The position numbers and the translations under genes were made by a program. From Gyromitra esculenta (Eukaryota; Ascomycota; Pezizomycetes; Pezizales; Discinaceae): a DNA stretch of 64,000 nt. Each line of letters opens with the position of its first letter. Position 1 is the first letter of the stretch. Of this stretch, positions 10,934 through 21,069 are shown piece by piece. The notes under the pieces were generated by a model. It was given only the letters and a program-made list of their open reading frames with translations, had not been told where the DNA came from and did no database searches. The DNA is taken from assembly GCA_038503075.1 (NCBI GenBank), contig JBCAML010000017.1, positions 1,054,001-1,118,000 on the forward strand, read 5' to 3'.

Positions 10934-13619
10934 GCAATAGGTAAGCTTCTACTACCTACCGAAATATCCATAGCAGAGCTTAGATTGATTGTTCTATGTA
11001 GTTTCTCGATAGTTGTCTGTTGCGGTTGAATATTCTCTGATATTGGTTGTGTTGTCTTTTCAATCCAAAATTAGGTGTTGAAATTAGGTTATGGAAGATG
11101 CCGAAATAAAGTCTCAACCTTTAAATATGCCCTTTTTGTTATTTAGTCGTACCTTTTGGTAACGCGTTATCTATAGAGTTGGATCTGCCACGGTTGGTAC
11201 CCTGCTCCGGTTGGGGTGTTTTGGCATCCTCTTGGCCCCAGGACTAGTTGACAAATAGGCGGTATCTCTTGTGAGATGAAATTTGTCTCGTGGTGCTACA
11301 CAGCGAATTCCCGAGAGATGGGTTCTAGATTAGATAGGCACTGGCTTTCTTGAATATCTGGGAAAGCTGCGGCGGGAACCATAAGTACGGAGAGAACTCA
11401 ACGCACTAAGCCGTATTATTGCAATCGGTGAAGCGATTAGTCGAGGGATCGGCGATTACCTACCTGCTGTGTACTACTGTTGGCAAAATAATGACAAACA
11501 ATGGCTGGGGAGTGGAGCCTGTGAGGAAAATGACGTTAAGTATATCGATTGGAATCAAAATTAAGTCTGGACTTCGTTAACGCCTAAGCTTTGTTCTACT
11601 TGGGATAAAATCTCTCTCCTTGGGATAGCTTCACTCCCCTTGGGACGATATGTCTTTCGATTCCTTGTGCTCGGTCTACATGCTTATTTACCAAAATCAC
11701 CACCGTGAAACAAAAATTTGCAGGGATTTGGCAGGGTAGTAACCCTGAATTTTTTTCGCTGCTGGAATTAAGAACCAAATTAGAATCGAGTAACACAAGG
11801 ACCGCAAGGCTTGAAAGGGAAACATAGTCTACCACAGAGAAATAGGTCAAACGATGCATTGATGGGTAAACAGGGGGTAGGGCGGGAGATTTTCGCGCGA
11901 ACCCATGGATTGGAATGGTAACAGGGACTATAGAAGCGAGGAACACCTAAGTAATGGCATAATCTACTGGGATATTCATGCGTTACCTGCTACCTCCAAA
12001 TCGTCAGAGCAGTGGGGATATTGGTCCAGCACGGACAGTCGAGATTCTTCTTTTATCAGCAGAGAGGTACGCGGCTCTGGCTCCGAGTACCGAGTTCTTA
12101 TCTTAATTCAGGGCTCGCGCTGAGCCGCGGTCTACTTTCACGAGCCAAAAAAACGCGGATGGATTCGGTGCCTACATGTATGACAGTATTGGAACGGACA
12201 CTTGTATATGTATAAGTACACCACCATACTCTCTTGAAATCCCGTAGGCTGCTACGTTCCTAGAGACTTTACCAGATATCGGCAAGAGGAAGAGGAAGAG
12301 AAGATCGAGAGAATGGATGATGGAGGTGGCTGCATAGGAATTGCCTGTAGTATATTGGTCTGGCCGGGCAAATGGGAGGGAAGGGGATTTGTCTCAGGTT
12401 TCTCCGGACTTGCATAAAAAACTTTCTCCATGTCCGACCGGTTTAAAAGCTATTGGTATGCGAACGTGCAATAGTGGGCTTGGAAGAACAGGAAGGCTGG
12501 CCGCTGCCATCTGGATAACTGAGTCTAGATCCTATAGACCTAATCCGGAGAAAAGAAAAAACTCTTGGCCGGCCGCGGAGAGGAAATCGCCAATTACTAA
12601 ATCGGCGCGGCAGTTCCCTTGACAATGGGATCTGAGACATGAGCGCCTCTGAACGGATCTCAAGCCACGGCAGATACGATAACAAGTACCATACTCTAAA
12701 CACCCAGGGAACGAAAAAAAGGGAGAGGGGGGTCAAAGGAGGAGGAGGAGGATATATTCCTTCTAGGAAAAGTATTAAAATTCAAATTAGGACACCAAGT
12801 TAACTGCTATCTTCGCCTTGCAATGAGACCGTTCGCAGATATTGAAAACATGGACCATCTAGGTATAATATACTAGTTGAATAAACTCTAGTCGTACCAC
12901 CGCATCTCGGCAGTCTACGTATACATATGAGCCAACTGATCCAGATGGCAGCAAAACCACCAGCTCGCTCAGCGGATATTTCCAGCTTCGGGCAATCGCC
13001 CTGAAGACGTCACGGGTGGGTGCATTCTCAATTGACCGACGCTTGCCTTCTTTTCCCAATGATCCCCGTTCGCGTATGGTGACATTCCAGCGATATGCAA
13101 GGGGCAATTTTACACGGCTTTACGCAGCTCAGAGGGCTGGAAGAACCATCCAAAGCTTCTCTGCGCGCTGTATGTACTAGGCTTCTGTTTTACCTCTCAG
13201 TGCTTGCAGGTCGGTAGATATGAACCTGCAGCCTTGGAATTGTTTGCATCTAGCAGCGGTGGATATATAAGAGGTAGATAATCTCGTTACATTCTCTAGC
13301 ATTCGTTGCTTTATCACATTGAAGCTCATCCATACAAAAGAACAGGTCCTCTTATCACTGCCGAAGAAACGCATCTATTGCCAATTCCAGATAAATTAAT
13401 ACATATCCGGTCTGCCATCCACTCCGGTCTACATACAAGTCATTGCACTGGAAGCCACTTTTCATATTCGTTCTTGACTACTGGCTGCCTCACTTGGCAC
13501 TCGGGCAAACTGGAGACCTCTTATTTCACAACCAAAAGAACCACTCTACCACTCCACTGCTACGCACCGCCACCACCAACAATATAACAACCAAAACAAA
13601 AACAAAAACAAAAACAGCA
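10934..13619. other. Long intergenic region, no gene supported
   Basis: Several frames of 65-116 codons exist on both strands, but none shows a family motif, splice continuity or codon bias. I see no LTR ends or inverted repeats. The part just before 13620 is A/C-rich (aacaaaaacaaaaac) like a fungal 5' UTR. Confidence 0.5.
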
Positions 13620-13964
13620 ATGGGCTGCATGTCATCCAAAGCAACCTCGCAGGAGGAAGTTGTCATAAACGCAAAGCCCATGCCACAAATTGTACGTTAT
13701 TTCGATCCCATAGAACTACAGTTTCTCGAGATCGAACTGACAACTATGCAGAGCTGGCCAACAAAATGCTACCGAAACCCTGGCGTTCTTCCGGCCACAC
13801 TTGCTATTGGATACCCGTATCCCTACCCAGATGGTTATCCAAACACTCCACCACCATTCCCGATACCTAGCTGCGGCAGCGGTCGAAGCATCGATAACGA
13901 AAAATTTGCTAATTGTGGGAGATCACATGGAATGCGGAGGCGAGAGGGTGAGCCGAGGATTTGA
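13620..13964 (+). CDS. Possible small lipid-anchored protein (MGC N-terminus)
   Basis: I do not recognise the family. The frame from ATG 13620 encodes 114 aa beginning MGCMSSKATS. This fits an N-myristoylation signal (Gly2, Ser6) with a palmitoylatable Cys3, a dual-lipid membrane anchor seen in many signalling proteins. The ATG follows an A/C-rich leader typical of a 5' UTR. The rest is Pro/Tyr-rich (GYPYPYPDGYPN). A GT-AG segment of exactly 60 nt (gtacgt...atgcag, starting near 13691, with a ctgac branch-like site) could be an in-frame intron. Upstream in-frame codons exist, but the leader composition argues for this start. Confidence 0.42.
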   Translation: MGCMSSKATSQEEVVINAKPMPQIVRYFDPIELQFLEIELTTMQSWPTKCYRNPGVLPATLAIGYPYPYPDGYPNTPPPFPIPSCGSGRSIDNEKFANCGRSHGMRRREGEPRI

Positions 13965-15027
13965 TTTTGTGTTGGAGTTTGATTAGGGTTTGGCCTTGGC
14001 TCGATGGTTTACGTCTATTGTCATGGCTGTTTGAGGTTGTGATGGAAAGGAATAATAGACCTAAGCGAGTTTGGGCTACAATGTAACATTACGAGCTGGG
14101 CGGGCAATTTGGGGATCGTGGCGATTACCGGTTTTTTTTTTTTTTTATTTGGGATGTACTGGAATGGAATCAGGCGGCCGGCGCATTTTTTCTGTTTTTT
14201 CTTGCGATTTGCAAGTATTGTTTTTCTACCCTGTGGATATTTCATTGTGGGCGCGTTTGTGATTTTGTTAAACAAGGAATACCAATTCGAAGGCGAGGGA
14301 GTTGAGATATTTCTGTGGGCATTTCTTTTGTTATCGCTGTATTTTTATCATGTCGTGAGTTGAACCGAACTGGACCTAGTTCCTGTATAAGTTAAATTAA
14401 CTAGAGGTATAGATACTCGAAATTAGTTAATCAGAATCTAGAGATTAAGTACGAATTTTTATGTGATATATAGAGTACGCATGTGTCTTTGGTTCGTACG
14501 GGGGCACGTAGCTACCAAAGTCTAATCCGCGATTTGGCAGCAACCGAACTCACAGCGCAACACAGCAATGCAGCAATGCTCGCCCACAAATAAAGAGATG
14601 TATTAAAATAATTTTGCTTTACTAGCTATGTTAGAGAATATATTATTTATGCACTGAAGAAAAAATTCCACCTATATTTTATTTACTTACCTGGTCATTC
14701 TGCAGTTCTCCAATTGCACTAGTACAAAGTACTACTAGTTAACTTGGTGGCATAAAATGTCACTAAAACCTCTACATATCTAGCATGATGCAATGCATTA
14801 CTAGTAGCTAAATAGATGTTAAGAATAATAGCAACGTGTCCTTACAATAAAAGATAGGTTACAAGTGGGTATTTACGGGCTAGCAACCCCAGGCTACCTG
14901 TCAGTAATAAATATAACAGCAAGCAAGGAACGCTGTATCTTATATTCAGTTAATTCCTCCCCAAGTTTTTTCTCACCGCAACTATCCTACCTACTTCACC
15001 AAAAATCATTCGATTTATCACAAAATA
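13965..15027. other. Intergenic, AT-rich, nothing recognised
   Basis: There is a T16 homopolymer near 14131 and AT-rich sequence from 14360 on. No coding frame has support. The right part may belong to the 5' region of the following transposon remnant. Confidence 0.45.
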
Positions 15028-16769
15028 ATGTCAAAATTCCATGTTACCAAGCATATTCGTGAGCATAAATACTTGATATACAACCATTATATTGAGGAAA
15101 ACAAAACTATTCCAGAAACTTTAAATATGTTACAGTCATTGGGATTAAAGTGTTCACGTGCTACTTTAATGAACAGAATTGAAGAATGAGATTTTACCAA
15201 AAATAAGCGATCTGAAGATACACCATCACTATGAGTTGAGCTAGCATATTTATTTTGGGTGAGATGCTTACATGATACGAAGATTTTAAGGGTAAATATA
15301 AATCAATCTACCCATCGTTAACAGCGCACCGGCCAGGCTAACATAATTTAGATATTACAAAGTCATGGATACCAAATTGAACAACGTTGCTTGATATTGA
15401 TTTGAAAATCTATGGGAATGTTTAGGCAGCAATCTCCAGAAAACCTCAATGAAGATGCAGATAAAAAACTTCAAAAAGTAATTGAAACAGAACTGGAAAA
15501 GGGGAACATTACTCTATCTGGTAGATGGGCTGTATGGGTTCATATACGAAACATGGGAGTTCTAGCTTCACAGTAAGTTTGTTACTAGTTTAATAATTTC
15601 TGATCATAATATTAACTTAAATTAGTGAACGTATAAGAAGAGCATTAAAAGTTGTGGATCCAGTTGGTGTTGAGAATCATTGGAAAGGAGTTAATCAGCA
15701 CCATACACAATATACATGCCCTGGCCCCAATTGGTGCTGGTCTATCAATGGCCACCTAAAATTACAGATGTTTGGAATTGAGATATATGCAGCTATTGAT
15801 GCCTATTCTCGTTACATAACATGGTTTTACTGTGAGGTATCTGCAAAAACTGGTATAAGTGTCCTTAGTCAATTTTTGGAAGTTGCTGAGGTTCAAAACT
15901 GTATACCTCTTCATATAGGAGCAGACAGAGGTACGGAAACCATGATGATTGCAGAATCATTTGGGTACTCCATAGAGTAGAAAATCCAGATGTAACTTTT
16001 CCAGAAGTGTTCTGGTATGGGACATCCACAAGAAATGTCCGAATTGAAAGCTGTTGGGGTCAGTTAACAAAGGGGGCAATCAATGAGTGGAAGGTAAGAT
16101 TGCCACATTAATTTTCAAGTTTTGTTTTTTCACGGATACAAAGGAATGATCGGGTCAAGGATATTGTATAGGTTGTGGTAGAATTTCGGTTAAAGTTATA
16201 ATGTCTTTGTGTTTCGGTTGCCTTCGGTTATTCTTGGTTATGAGTCATAATGGTTGAAAAGCGGGGTATTTAAGAGACGGATTTTGTTTGCTTGTATCTT
16301 CTTTTCTTTCTTTCCTTAAGCAATGTTCTTACTTTACTTCTGCTGTATTACTTTAATACTACTTTGATTCTACCTCAGAATCCTTGCGGTCGCTGTCACT
16401 ATAGAAACCTTTATACTTAACTTGCCTCGAGTTAGACCCCTGTAGGACCTGTAGAAACATCGTATACCTTGTCGCTTGACCTTTCTTTTAAGTAGCTCTG
16501 CTCACCTTCAGGGATACTGAAGGGCTTAACAAAGGTCATACCATGAGATGTTTAAATAAACAGAATTTCTAATAATTATATAGAGACACTTTCGGCAACT
16601 GCAGCAGGATAATCTTTTTCATGAAGATAGTACATCAGGAAAAGTCAAAAAGTGTCCCTGGGAATATCAGGGAGTATCAGGGACTGCTGGACCCGATTTG
16701 ACCACCTCTCGATCCCGAGGTTCTTTGGTATGGGTCTCAGGGAGAACTCTGGTACTGCTAAGCGACTAG
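15028..16769 (+). pseudogene. Decayed DNA-transposon gene: Clr5-like N-terminus plus rve integrase core
   Basis: From ATG 15028 the sequence encodes a Clr5-like helical segment (HIREHKYLIYNHYIEENKT, then LNRIEE-type ending) broken by TGA at 15187, where a Trp is expected. After a short intron (gtaagt near 15571 to ttag near 15625) comes an integrase-core region: CPGPNWCWSINGH, IEIYAAIDAYSRYI, GADRGTE. After a frameshift near 15975 it continues with VENPDVTFPEVFWYG and RIESCWGQL. These correspond to the three acidic positions of an rve/DDE domain, but the first is Asn (INGH), so the copy is catalytically dead by this reading. A gypsy solo LTR (16128-16548) splits the 3' part, which resumes with HFRQLQQDNLF. 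The exact transposon superfamily is uncertain; eukaryotic IS3EU/Ginger-like elements use this kind of domain. Confidence 0.65.
16128..16548 (+). repeat. Solo gypsy LTR (family II), TSD TGTTT
   Basis: A 421-bp LTR runs from TTTCACGG to CCATGAGA, with perfect 5-bp flanks TGTTT (16123-16127 and 16549-16553). It is inserted in the DNA-transposon remnant. It has the TATA-like gtatttaa, aagcaatgt in place of the primer motif, and the hairpin CCTTCAG-GGATA-CTGAAGG. Confidence 0.93.
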
Positions 16770-16899
16770 TCATAGTAACCCTACCTAGACCTAAAGCTTC
16801 TGCATCTTGCTCATATGGTATCATGAATGCCTCAATTGGCGAATTGTCTTTATTGATCTATGTACAAAAGCTCTCTATATACACACTAAAATAAGTCAC

Positions 16900-17743
16900 T
16901 TTCATGGATTAAGATTGGGTATTGGGTATTGGGTTAGGGTTCGGATGGTTGGTTGCGACGAAGATCAGGGTTTTGTGATAATGTCTTTGTGTTTCAGTTG
17001 TTGTCGGGTATTAGTTGTGGTATGGAAAAGTGGGGTATTTAAGTGATGGATTTTGTTCGTCTTTTGTTTTCACGGATGGAACCGGGTAATGGGCCAAGAT
17101 GAAGTTGTTGGTAGTAAGCGAAGGGTTGCTGGGGTATAATGGCTTTGTTGTTTAGTTGTTTTTCGGCTGTTGCGAGATTGTTGTTTGTGTCACATGAAAG
17201 CGGGGTATTTAAGTGAAGGATTTTGGTTGTTCTTGTTTCTTTCTTCTTTCTCTCTTTAAGCAACGTTCTCGTTTACCTTCTCCTGTAATTGTCGGAATAC
17301 TACCTCGGTTCTACCTCAGAACCTTCGCTGTCGCTGTTTACTCCACTGCACTTATCTCGCCTTGAGATAGACCCCTTGTAGAACTTGTAGAAAACACTGC
17401 ACTCTTTGAACGTGTTGTTACCTCGCTTAAGTAGCACTGCTCACCTTCAGGGATACTGAAGGGCTTAACGAGGAACACAACCGTGAGATTTGTCTTCTTC
17501 TTCTTTTCTTAAGCAATGTTCTCATTTTATTTCTACCATATTGTTTTAATACTACCTCGATTCTACCTCAGAATCCACGCTGTCGCTGTTCTCACCACGC
17601 TGCACTTATCTCACCTTGAGATAGACCACCACTGTAGAACCCATAGAAACCTTCCACTCCTCGAATGTGTTAGTACCTCACCTAAGTAGCACTGCTTACC
17701 TTCAGGGATACTGAAGGGCTTAATGAGGGACTGAATCGTGAGA
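16900..17743 (+). repeat. Solo gypsy LTR (family II), split by another LTR
   Basis: The outer LTR starts TTTCATGG at 16900 and ends ATCGTGAGA at 17743, and is interrupted after 17067 by a second LTR. Flanks are GTCAC (16895-16899) and GCCAC (17744-17748), a target duplication with one later change. The halves together give about 420 bp, the family length. Confidence 0.85.
17068..17488 (+). repeat. Solo gypsy LTR nested in an LTR, TSD TTTGT
   Basis: A 421-bp LTR runs from TTTCACGG to CCGTGAGA, with perfect flanks TTTGT (17063-17067 and 17489-17493). It carries the best-preserved U5 fold: TATCTC-gcctt-GAGATA and CCTTCAG-GGATA-CTGAAGG, the latter enclosed by CCTCG(c)TTAAG / CTTAACGAGG. Confidence 0.93.
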
Positions 17744-17754
17744 GCCACTCCTGG

Positions 17755-18990
17755 CAGGGGCAGAAGCTGCTGCTGCTGACGGGGGTGGAGGAAGCTGCTT
17801 GTTATATCTATTGGTAGCTTAGTTGGTTATGACTTGAGTTCGCTTACGATGCACACATATGGACTAGCGTTCAATCCCTGACCATGTCAGTTATTATTAA
17901 TCTTGGTTGATTATTAATAAGATTCGGATTGAATGTTTGGTTTCCTTGTGTCATCAATGGCTGACTCTTTCGATCGACACTTCCCTGATTCGCTTATATG
18001 TTGCGTCGCCGGTTAATTCCAACAATCACACCATACGATATTGAGAGGGGTAAAAGCGAAGGAAAGTGTTTTCAGGGTCTATGGGATTTTTCCATGTTAG
18101 TTCATGTTATTACATAGCCTTTGTATTCGACGCTTGACTACTATAAGTAGTTCAGTGTTCTACCATTGAGAAGGGTCTTCTTCCTGATCATTAGTGATGA
18201 AGAACGAGCCTTATCAATATTATATTGTATAGCTTAGCAGTATACAACTTTCATTCATACTCTCAAGGTCCTGCGATCGTTTCATCTTCAAGTAATACTT
18301 TCTTCATGCAAAGAATCCTTTATTTCTTCAAGAGACTTTGTTGTTGCTTCAAGCGACACGAACCTCAAAGTCACGTCGCGTCCACAACAGACCTCGTCCT
18401 TCCAGATTGGTTAGACGAGGAGTATATTCAAATGAACAAGATACCCAACAAGCAAAGCAAGTGATATTCAAACTACACCCAAGGCCAAGAACCCTTCAGC
18501 GTTAGTTATTAAACCTTACTATTGAAAGTTCTTTACCGAACTTTGCTCGATTCCAACTTTGAATCCTATAGTAATCTTTTAGCAGTTCATAAGAAGTAGT
18601 TGGGACTTGCGCCTGTGTATTGTGTTGCGGATAGCAACTGGGCAGGTTATAGGGTCTAGATTGTTATCAAAAGCTTTTCGGAGATTTCCTGTGCGGTAAG
18701 AAGTACTGGTCTTACACTGCTGCTGCTGGTGGGGGTGGAGGAAGCTGCTGCTGGCGGAGGTGTAGGAAGCTCCTGCTGCTGGCACGGAGGGAGGAACCTG
18801 CTGCTGCTGGCGGGGGCGGATGAAGCTCCTGCTGCTGGCGGATTCTGCTGCTGCTTGTGGGGGCGGATCCTGCTGCTGCTGGTGGAGTTGTGGAAGCTGC
18901 TGCTGCTGCTAACGGATCCTGTTGCTGCTGGCGGGGCCGGAGGAAGCTGCTGCCCCTGCTGCTGGTAGGGGGAAGTTGCTCTTGCTGCTG
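17755..18990 (+). repeat. Degenerate GCTGCTGCTGG tandem array, split by a Copia-like LTR
   Basis: Imperfect units of roughly 25-35 bp combine gctgctgctgg with ggggcggagga-like sequence, seen before (17755-17799) and after (18717-18990) the inserted LTR. On the minus strand it would encode Gln/Pro/Ala runs, so it could be the remnant of a low-complexity coding region. No flanking domain supports a gene. Confidence 0.6.
17800..18716 (+). repeat. TG...CA solo LTR of a second retrotransposon family, TSD CTGCT
   Basis: A 917-bp sequence starts TGTTATATC and ends GTCTTACA, with perfect 5-bp flanks CTGCT (17795-17799 and 18717-18721). The last about 540 bp match the reverse complement of 31205-31750 closely, including gatgaagaacgagccttatc, while the first about 380 bp do not. 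Short length, canonical ends and TSD indicate a solo LTR, probably Copia-like. No internal region is present to confirm the superfamily. Position 17815-17826 (tagcttagttgg) and 17869-17877 (gttcaatcc) resemble tRNA A and B boxes. Confidence 0.82.
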
Positions 18991-19320
18991 TTGGGCTTTG
19001 ATGTTGCTGTTTGAGAAGTGCTGAAAACGATGTGTTTTCATAACAAACAGAATAGGCCGGGTAACTATCGGTTGGTAGAGTTAGGGTTCATGGTCCACCA
19101 AGACCCTCCTGGAACTTAGTCCTTTGGTCCTAGGATGCTTCTGGGACCAAGCACATGGGCCCAAGGACTGCCCAGAAGTCAGGGTTTCTCATGGGACAAT
19201 TGGGGTCCCAAGGACATTGCTTAATGTCCCTGGGACCAATATATTTTGCTGATGTATGGAAGATACCGTCAGTCGTTTATACACATATCTTCCACTACTT
19301 CAAGCAAAATTATGCACCTT
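18991..19320. other. Short non-coding stretch before element C
   Basis: It contains scattered copies of gggacc/ggtccc words in both orientations (for example near 19127-19145 and 19195-19240). No gene or LTR end is seen. The last five bases before the LTR are ACCTT, which have no matching partner at the right end of the C-D block. Confidence 0.45.
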
Positions 19321-19729
19321 TTTCATGGATGGACGTTTTCGTTGGTTAGTTAGGTACATGGGTACATGGTCGTTGCGTTCTGTTGTTCTTTGTGTTTCTT
19401 TCGCTTTTTGTTACGATGATTCACGAGTTTGTCATCGAAGGAGCTGGAATTTTAGTATATAAGCGAAGGGAGTTCCCCTCTTGTTGTACTTTTTCTTCTT
19501 CTTTCCTTAAGCAACGTCTTCTATTGTACACTCACTGTATCTTACAAATACAACCTCAGACTACACCTCATAGTCTTTCGCTGTCGCCGTCTTTTAGTTA
19601 TTATAACTAGAACCACTTGTAGAGCCTGTAGAATCCCCGCACACTCTCCTGTCGTTAGTTTCTCGTTCAAGTAGCACTGCTCATCTTGGGGGATACCTGA
19701 GAGCTTGATGAGAATCTCGCTCCTTGAGA
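19321..19729 (+). repeat. 5' LTR of element C (family I)
   Basis: A 409-bp LTR runs from TTTCATGG to CCTTGAGA. TATA-like tatataag is at about 19456, the primer motif aagcaacgt at 19509-19517, and the GGATA-loop hairpin near 19684-19702. It is about 98% identical to 25547-25955 by eye. Confidence 0.93.
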
Positions 19730-19730
19730 T

Positions 19731-19740
19731 TACGTTGCTT
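19731..19740 (+). promoter_or_regulatory. Primer-binding site, self-complementary to LTR (element C)
   Basis: TACGTTGCTT begins two bases after the LTR end. Its first nine paired bases complement AAGCAACGT at 19509-19517 in the same LTR, near the expected transcript start. It lacks the TGG start expected of a tRNA primer site. Confidence 0.7.
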
Positions 19741-19786
19741 CTGAATCTACACCCTCTACCCCACTCCCTCCTCAACCAACGCCACC

Positions 19787-21034
19787 ATGAGCAACCCTGC
19801 CCCCGCTCCCTGGACTTTCCCAACATTCGAAAACTTCCAGGCTGCAGCCAATGCCGATCTTGCCTCCGCCTATGAGGAAATCCGATCCCACTATCAACAA
19901 TGGGTCAACAACCTCACCTACGCCGATCTACAGCTTGAGGAAGCCACTCAAGAAAGAAACAACATGACGGCAAGGTTTAATACTTGTCAGTCCCAGCTAC
20001 AAGCGGTTGAAGCAGAAGTCGCCCGCCTCCACAACGTTGCTCCCCCACCACCTGCGCCCTCGCCACCACCGCCTCCCGCTCATACACAAGGAGGCCGCTC
20101 GGACAAAATGCTCGACCCAGATAAATTCAATGGGTCCCGCTACAAACTCCCCGGATTTGTCCTACAGCTTCGATCAAAACTCTCGGTTAATGCCGACCGC
20201 TTCTCCAGCAGCAATAATATGATATTGTATGCTATTAGCCGCCTTGAAGGAGCCGCCCTCGAACAGATCCGCCACTCTGTCCTCCCCGATGGGACCACTA
20301 CCTGGAACAACGCTTCCGAATTAATTACAGCCCTGGAGACCGCCTTCGGCGATCCTGACCCACTTGGAACTGCTCGCCGTGAACTGCACCAGCTCTGACA
20401 AGGGAAACGCGATTTCTCAGCTTACCTCGCCGACTTCCAACGAATCATGGGACGGCTAAACTACGATGAATCAGCAAAAAAAGACGCCTTGGAATTCGGA
20501 ATGTCAGACGAGCTCAAAGAAGCTGTGGTAACTGTTGCCGATTTCCCTACTACTTTCACCTCTCTTTGCGCCTTCCTTCTCCGCTTGGACAATCGCATCC
20601 GAGCAAGAAGGGAAGAAAAAAAAAACGCTGCCCGCAACACAATGGGACAATTCTCCGCCCCTACTACCGCTTCCGCAAACTTCATCCCCGCCTCTTCTTC
20701 CTTTGCCCCTGGAGGACTCGTCCCCATGGATCTTTCCTTCAAACGAATCTCCACTTCTCGCCCAGTTCCCGAACAACGATACGTTCAAATTAATGGAAGG
20801 AGGAAATTATCTCCCGAAGAAAAGACATGGAGGCAAACCAATAATCGCTGTCTGTTCTGTGCCGGAGAAGGGCACATTTTTTCCAACTGCCCTTCCGCCT
20901 CCAAACGCCCCGCCATGAGAGGAGCTGTCACCAACGCCTCCGCCGCTCCTCCCGCTCCCTCCGTTTTCCCGCCGCCCCTGCCTCCTCGCTTTCCTGCTTT
21001 CGATGCAGCAGACTCAGTTGAGTCTTTAAACTAG
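19787..21034 (+). pseudogene. gag of element C, one nonsense codon
   Basis: The frame starts MSNPAPAPWTF and ends at TAG 21032-21034. It is interrupted by TGA at 20396-20398, where element D has CGA. Features are an N-terminal coiled region, a proline-rich linker, the capsid-like region (KLPGFVLQLRSKL, GDPDPLGTARRELHQL, FSAYLADFQRIMGRLNYDE), and a CCHC zinc knuckle CLFCAGEGHIFSNC. The role in the family is formation of the virus-like particle and RNA packaging. The last sense codons form the slippery heptamer. Confidence 0.88.
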
Positions 21035-21069
21035 TTCAACCAGAGTCGCCCTGTGACCCTGCTCTGGTT
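21025..21069 (+). promoter_or_regulatory. Candidate -1 ribosomal frameshift signal (element C)
   Basis: In gag frame the end reads TCT TTA AAC TAG, containing the heptamer T TTA AAC. pol is open in the -1 frame from 21025 onward. Six nt after the heptamer, AACCAGAG (21038-21045) pairs perfectly with CTCTGGTT (21062-21069) around a 16-nt loop. Confidence 0.75.

Noticed and set aside
17815..17877. A tRNA gene
   Set aside because: Good A box and fair B box, but the acceptor and T stems do not pair and spacing is off; kept only as a tRNA-like curiosity.
18225..18464. 79-codon frame
   Set aside because: It lies entirely within a solo LTR with perfect target duplication and has no homology I recognise.
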